A stretch of 64,000 nucleotides of DNA. Origin: Alistipes dispar (GTDB lineage: Bacteria > Bacteroidota > Bacteroidia > Bacteroidales > Rikenellaceae). Shown here piece after piece: positions 60,587-64,000 of this stretch (its first letter is position 1; each line of letters begins with the position of its first letter). The stretch covers positions 592,001 through 656,000 of the forward strand of contig NZ_AP019736.1 of the NCBI RefSeq assembly GCF_006542685.1, given 5' to 3'. The notes beneath the pieces are model-generated. The model saw only the letters and a list, made by a program, of their open reading frames with translations, did no database searches and was not told the DNA's origin. Both the position numbers and the translations under genes were made by a program.

Positions 60587-61132
60587 CTACCGGGTCTTGT
60601 ATCCGCAGCGATACTTGCCCTTGGCCAGATTGAGCAGCTTGCCCTTGAGCAACTGACGGCGCAGCGGCGCGACGCGGTCCGTGAAGACCACACCCTCGAT
60701 ATGGTCGTACTCGTGCTGGATGACCCACGCCTTCAGCCCCGTGAACTCCTCGTCGTGCTCCACGAAATCGGTATCCATGTAGCGCATCCGGATCGAGAGC
60801 GAGCGCGGCACGTCGGCATGGATGCCGGGAAACGAGAGGCAGCCCTCGTTGTAGGTCTTCTTCTCGGCCGAGTACTCGTAAATCTCGGGATTCAGAAAGG
60901 CCCGTTTGTAGTCGGCGCACGAAGGGTCGTCCTCGGCCCACGGCGTGCAGTCCACGATGAACAGGCGGATGTCCTTGCCGATCTGCGGCGCGGCCAGCCC
61001 GACGCCTTCGGCCTCTTCGAGCGTGAGGAACATGTCCTCGGCGAGTTTCTTCACTTCGGGGTAGTCGGGACCGATCTCCCGGCAGCGCTTGCGCAGCACC
61101 TCGTCCCCGTATATGACAATCGGATAAATCAT
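60587..61132 (-). CDS. def: Peptide deformylase
   Basis: A 181-residue metalloenzyme that removes the N-formyl group from new proteins. All three motifs are present: GVGLAAPQIG (about 44-53), EGCLSFPG with the metal Cys, and QHEYDHIEG with the two metal His and the catalytic Glu. Length and start (MIYPIVIYGDEVLRKRC) are standard. It lies about 110 bases downstream of ruvX in the same direction and may be co-transcribed with it. Confidence 0.97.
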   Translation of the reverse strand: MIYPIVIYGDEVLRKRCREIGPDYPEVKKLAEDMFLTLEEAEGVGLAAPQIGKDIRLFIVDCTPWAEDDPSCADYKRAFLNPEIYEYSAEKKTYNEGCLSFPGIHADVPRSLSIRMRYMDTDFVEHDEEFTGLKAWVIQHEYDHIEGVVFTDRVAPLRRQLLKGKLLNLAKGKYRCGYKTR

Positions 61133-61241
61133 AATCTGAAAAACAATCGTATATTGCCTAATTTTATTGTATCGTCCCGTAAAAAACCGCGGCGGCCCGC
61201 GCTACGGCTCCGGCCCGGAGCTCGTGCGGCTACCGGCCCCG

Positions 61242-61661
61242 TCAGCGGGAGGCGGCGGATTCCATATAGCCCTGGAGGATGATCGTCGCCGATATTTTGT
61301 CCACCAGCGCCTTGTCGCGGCGGGCCATCCGGCCGATACCGCTGTCGCGCATCGCACGATGCGCCAGCACCGACGTGAAACGTTCGTCGTAGAAGACCAC
61401 CTCCTTGTCGGGCCAGGCCCGGCGCAGGCGCGCGGCCAGCGGCTCGATGAAACGCCACGTCTCCGAAGGCGTGCCGTCCATCCGCGCAGGCTTGCCCACG
61501 ACGATCGTGGAGACCTCCTCGCGGGCGAAATAGTCCGCCAGCCACCGCTCCAGCTCCCGGGTCGGCACGGTCTCCAGTCCTCCGGCGATCAGGCGCAGGG
61601 GGTCGCTCACGGCGATTCCCGTGCGCTTCGTCCCGTAGTCTATGGCGAGAATGCGTCCCAC
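61242..61661 (-). CDS. ruvX: RuvX/YqgF-type RNase H-fold protein
   Basis: A 139-residue member of the YqgF family with the RNase H fold. It begins GRILAIDYGTKRTGIAVSDPL, carrying the first catalytic Asp, then VVGKPARMDGT, VVFYDERFTSVLA with the middle Glu, and DKISATIILQGYM with the last Asp. Family members process pre-16S rRNA or act as Holliday-junction resolvases. It lies between glyS (upstream) and def (downstream), all leftward. Confidence 0.95.
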   Translation of the reverse strand: MGRILAIDYGTKRTGIAVSDPLRLIAGGLETVPTRELERWLADYFAREEVSTIVVGKPARMDGTPSETWRFIEPLAARLRRAWPDKEVVFYDERFTSVLAHRAMRDSGIGRMARRDKALVDKISATIILQGYMESAASR

Positions 61662-61804
61662 GGTTCAAAGATTGATTCCCGTCCAATGCTCCGACCGCAC
61701 TCCCGAAAGCAGCAGGCCGGCCAGCGCCCCCGACACGAAACAGAACCGCGCCACCCGCCGGCGGCTCCGGCACAGACGATCTCCGGAGAAAAAGTCCATT
61801 CCCC

Positions 61805-63349
61805 TTACAGATTCAGCTTTCCGAACAGCCTGCGGTACGAGCACTCCTTCTCGACGAGCGACGGCAGCGCCTCGATCTGCACGCGCTCCTGCTCCATCGA
61901 ATCGCGGTGGCGGACCGTCACCGTGCCGTCCTCGAGCGTCTGCCCGTCCACGGTCACGCAGAACGGCGTGCCGATGGCGTCCTGACGGCGGTAGCGCTTG
62001 CCCACGGAGTCCTTCTCGTCGTAGATGACGTTGTAATCGTATTTCAGCTCATCGACGATCCGCTGCGCCACCTCGGGCATGCCGTCCTTTTTGACCAGCG
62101 GCAGCACGGCCACCTTCACCGGCGCCAGCGCGGCGGGCAGACGCAGCACGACGCGCGAATCGCCGCCGTCGAGCGTCTCCTCGGTATAGGCCGCCGACAT
62201 GACCTGCAGGAACATGCGGTCCACGCCGATCGACGTCTCCACGACATAGGGCACGTAGCTCTCGCCCGTCTCCGGGTCGAAGTACTGGATCTTCCGGCCC
62301 GAGAACTTCTGGTGGTTGCCCAGGTCGAAATCCGTGCGCGAGTGGATGCCCTCGACCTCCTTGAAGCCGAACGGGAAGTTATACTCGATGTCCGTGGCGG
62401 CATTGGCGTAGTGCGCCAGTTTCTCGTGGTCGTGGAAACGGTAGTTGTCGTCGCCGAAGCCCAGCGCGCGGTGCCATGCCATGCGCGTCTCCTTCCAGCG
62501 GTTCCACCACTCCATCTCGGTCCCGGGGCGCACGAAGAACTGCATCTCCATCTGCTCGAACTCGCGCATGCGGAAGATGAACTGCCGGGCCACGATCTCG
62601 TTGCGGAACGCCTTGCCGATCTGCGCGATACCGAACGGCAGCTTCATGCGGCCCGTTTTCTGGACATTGAGGAAATTGACGAAAATGCCCTGCGCCGTCT
62701 CGGGCCGCAGGTATATCGTCGAGGCCCCTTCGGCCGTCGAACCCATCTGCGTCGAGAACATGAGGTTGAACTGCCGCACGTCGGTCCAGTTGCGCGTCCC
62801 GGAAACGGGGCAGGCGATCTCGCAGTCGAGGATGATCTGCCGCAGCCCGGCAAGGTCGTTGGCGTTCATCGCCTCGGCAAAACGCCCGTGCACGGCATTC
62901 CGGCGGGCGAGCGTCTCCGCCACGCGGGGCGAGGTCTCGCGGTACTTCGCCTCGTCGAACGCCTCGCCGAAACGCTTGCGGGCCTTCTCGACCTCCTTCT
63001 CCACCTTCTCGTCCTGTTTGGCGATCCACTCCTCGATGAGCACGTCGGCACGGTAGCGCTTCTTCGAATCCCTGTTGTCGATCAGCGGGTCGTTGAACGC
63101 CGACACGTGGCCCGAAGCCTCCCAGGTTTTGGGATGCATGAAAATGGCGGCGTCGATGCCCACGATGTTCTCGTGCAGCTTGACCATCGAATCCCACCAG
63201 TAGCGCTTGATATTGTTCTTCAGCTCCACGCCGTTCTGCCCGTAGTCATAAACGGCGGCCAGACCGTCGTAGATCTCGCTCGAAGGAAACACGAACCCGT
63301 ACTCCTTGCAGTGGGCGACCAGCTTCTTGAAAAGTTCTTCCTGCGTCAT
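61805..63349 (-). CDS. glyS: Glycyl-tRNA synthetase (alpha2 type)
   Basis: A 514-residue class II synthetase of the eukaryote/archaea-like homodimer type. It charges tRNA-Gly. Class II motif 1 lies in the N-terminal YDYGQNGVELKNNIKRYWW region, motif 2 is FRNEIVARQFIFRMREFEQME (split here as FRNEI and FRMREFEQME) and motif 3 is ETSIGVDRMFL. The anticodon-binding domain follows (KVAVLPLVKKDG; CVTVDGQTLEDGTVTVRHRD). A TACTTTTG box lies at 63383-63390. The length is normal for this type. Confidence 0.97.
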   Translation of the reverse strand: MTQEELFKKLVAHCKEYGFVFPSSEIYDGLAAVYDYGQNGVELKNNIKRYWWDSMVKLHENIVGIDAAIFMHPKTWEASGHVSAFNDPLIDNRDSKKRYRADVLIEEWIAKQDEKVEKEVEKARKRFGEAFDEAKYRETSPRVAETLARRNAVHGRFAEAMNANDLAGLRQIILDCEIACPVSGTRNWTDVRQFNLMFSTQMGSTAEGASTIYLRPETAQGIFVNFLNVQKTGRMKLPFGIAQIGKAFRNEIVARQFIFRMREFEQMEMQFFVRPGTEMEWWNRWKETRMAWHRALGFGDDNYRFHDHEKLAHYANAATDIEYNFPFGFKEVEGIHSRTDFDLGNHQKFSGRKIQYFDPETGESYVPYVVETSIGVDRMFLQVMSAAYTEETLDGGDSRVVLRLPAALAPVKVAVLPLVKKDGMPEVAQRIVDELKYDYNVIYDEKDSVGKRYRRQDAIGTPFCVTVDGQTLEDGTVTVRHRDSMEQERVQIEALPSLVEKECSYRRLFGKLNL

Positions 63350-63382
63350 CGTATTTTGGTATTTTACTGATTTTCCGGACTA

Positions 63383-63390
63383 CAAAAGTA
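63383..63390 (-). promoter_or_regulatory. promoter -7 box of glyS
   Basis: TACTTTTG on the minus strand, matching TAnnTTTG, 34 bases before the glyS ATG. Confidence 0.55.
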
Positions 63391-63464
63391 CAAAATAAAT
63401 GGATATTCCCTCCCGCCGGCGGAGAATTTATTTCCCGGGGGAAACGACCCCGGAACCGGACGGG

Positions 63465-64000
63465 TCAGCCGAGAAGCCCCGCGCGCAGGAAGGAGAAATC
63501 GCCGCCGCGGGCGATGACGATGTGGTCCAGCAGGCGGATGTCGAACAGCGCCGCGGCACGGGCGATCCGCTCGGTCAGCGCCCGGTCCTGCGGACTGGCT
63601 TCGGCCGTTCCGGAGGGATGGTTGTGAATGAGAATGAGCTGCGTGGCGAGCAGCTCCAGGGCGCGCTTGACCACGATCCGGTGATCGACGACCGTTCCCG
63701 TCACACCGCCCTGACTCACCCGCTGCCGCTCGATGATCCGGTTCGACGCGGTGAGGTACACCGCCCAGCACTCCTCGTGCGGCAACTGTTCGAGCTGCGG
63801 CCGGAACAGCCGCACCACGTCGTCGCTCGTGGCGATGCAGTCGGCCTCCGCGGCACGCTCCGCAACGGCCCGGCGGCCGAACTCGGCGGCGGCGAGCAAC
63901 AGCCGCGCCCGCCGCAGGCCCAACCCGCCGATCATGCGCAGACGCGCCTCCCCTTCGCCGGCGATACGCGCCAGCGAATCCCCGCAGGCCGCCAGCAGCG
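63465..64000 (-). CDS. radC: RadC-family JAB-domain protein (cut by window edge)
   Basis: The C-terminal 178 residues of a RadC protein; the start is beyond the right edge. A helix-hairpin-helix part (ARIAGEGEARLRMIGGLGLRRA) precedes the JAB/MPN metal domain, with E-E-C in LPHEECWAVYLTASN and the H-x-H-P-S-G motif in ILIHNHPSGTAEASPQD. RadC is named for DNA repair, but its true activity is unclear; homologues also occur on mobile elements, whereas this one sits among housekeeping genes. Confidence 0.93.
   Translation of the reverse strand, partial: LLAACGDSLARIAGEGEARLRMIGGLGLRRARLLLAAAEFGRRAVAERAAEADCIATSDDVVRLFRPQLEQLPHEECWAVYLTASNRIIERQRVSQGGVTGTVVDHRIVVKRALELLATQLILIHNHPSGTAEASPQDRALTERIARAAALFDIRLLDHIVIARGGDFSFLRAGLLG

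Noticed and set aside
63465..64000. RadC as a sign of a mobile element
   Set aside because: RadC is sometimes on mobile elements, but here it lies among housekeeping genes with no integrase or transfer genes in view.

Overview
The window reads as chromosomal core DNA of a high-GC member of the Bacteroidales, most likely an Alistipes-like (Rikenellaceae) gut anaerobe. The evidence is the promoters, which follow the Bacteroidetes form (TTTG, a spacer of 19-20 bases, then TAnnTTTG) with little use of Shine-Dalgarno sites; Bacteroidetes-type gene sets (multi-DUF349 protein, GH3-family protein, alanine-rich bS16, alpha2 glycyl-tRNA synthetase); and strict-anaerobe energy genes (Rnf complex, pyruvate:ferredoxin oxidoreductase, PPDK, ptb-buk). 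The genus is an inference from gene content and base composition. I see no prophage, IS element, CRISPR array or plasmid gene.

Layout. 1-3.9 kb: truncated pyrG, a DUF349 protein and a divergent orphan response regulator. 4.1-7.8 kb: crcB-ackA-ptb-buk. 7.9-15.3 kb: a flippase, pyruvate kinase, aroQ, thiL, a divisome protein, queE-hpt and a lipoprotein sialidase. 15.4-22.7 kb: one leftward operon, nadE-rseC-rnfBCDGEA. 22.9-30.3 kb: leftward housekeeping genes (zinc-ribbon protein, Nif3, MerR, RsmF-like, dNK, GH3, TrkA). 30.4-34.5 kb: small membrane protein, cysQ, rplU-rpmA, a minisatellite and two lipoproteins. 34.7-38.8 kb: PFOR with a large control region. 38.8-45.2 kb: an M16 peptidase pair, ksgA, two small membrane proteins, recQ. 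45.2-52.4 kb: lptB-aroA-aroC-prmC-recX-M23 and a DUF2971 gene. 52.6-55.5 kb: tRNA-Arg, rpsP, rimM-mnmA. 55.8-64 kb: a degenerate nuclease-like protein, ppdK, a beta-barrel protein, def, ruvX, glyS and truncated radC.

How the genes fit together. Much of the window concerns the pyruvate/ferredoxin/NAD node. Pyruvate kinase and PPDK interconvert PEP and pyruvate, PFOR turns pyruvate into acetyl-CoA and reduced ferredoxin, Rnf passes ferredoxin electrons to NAD+, and Ptb/Buk/AckA make ATP from acyl-CoA. The most notable signal is a 16-bp palindrome, TGTTA-N6-TAACA. It is present twice upstream of PFOR and once upstream of nadE-rnf. It has the form of clostridial Rex (NADH/NAD+ sensor) operators, which suggests a shared redox regulon.

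Other oddities: the NadE glutaminase domain has Gly where the catalytic Cys is expected; a secreted endonuclease/exonuclease/phosphatase-like protein has lost catalytic residues; three RNA-modifying enzymes (RsmF-like, KsgA, MnmA) carry disordered Ala/Gly/Pro/Thr-rich inserts; and ppdK has two terminator-like hairpins in its leader.
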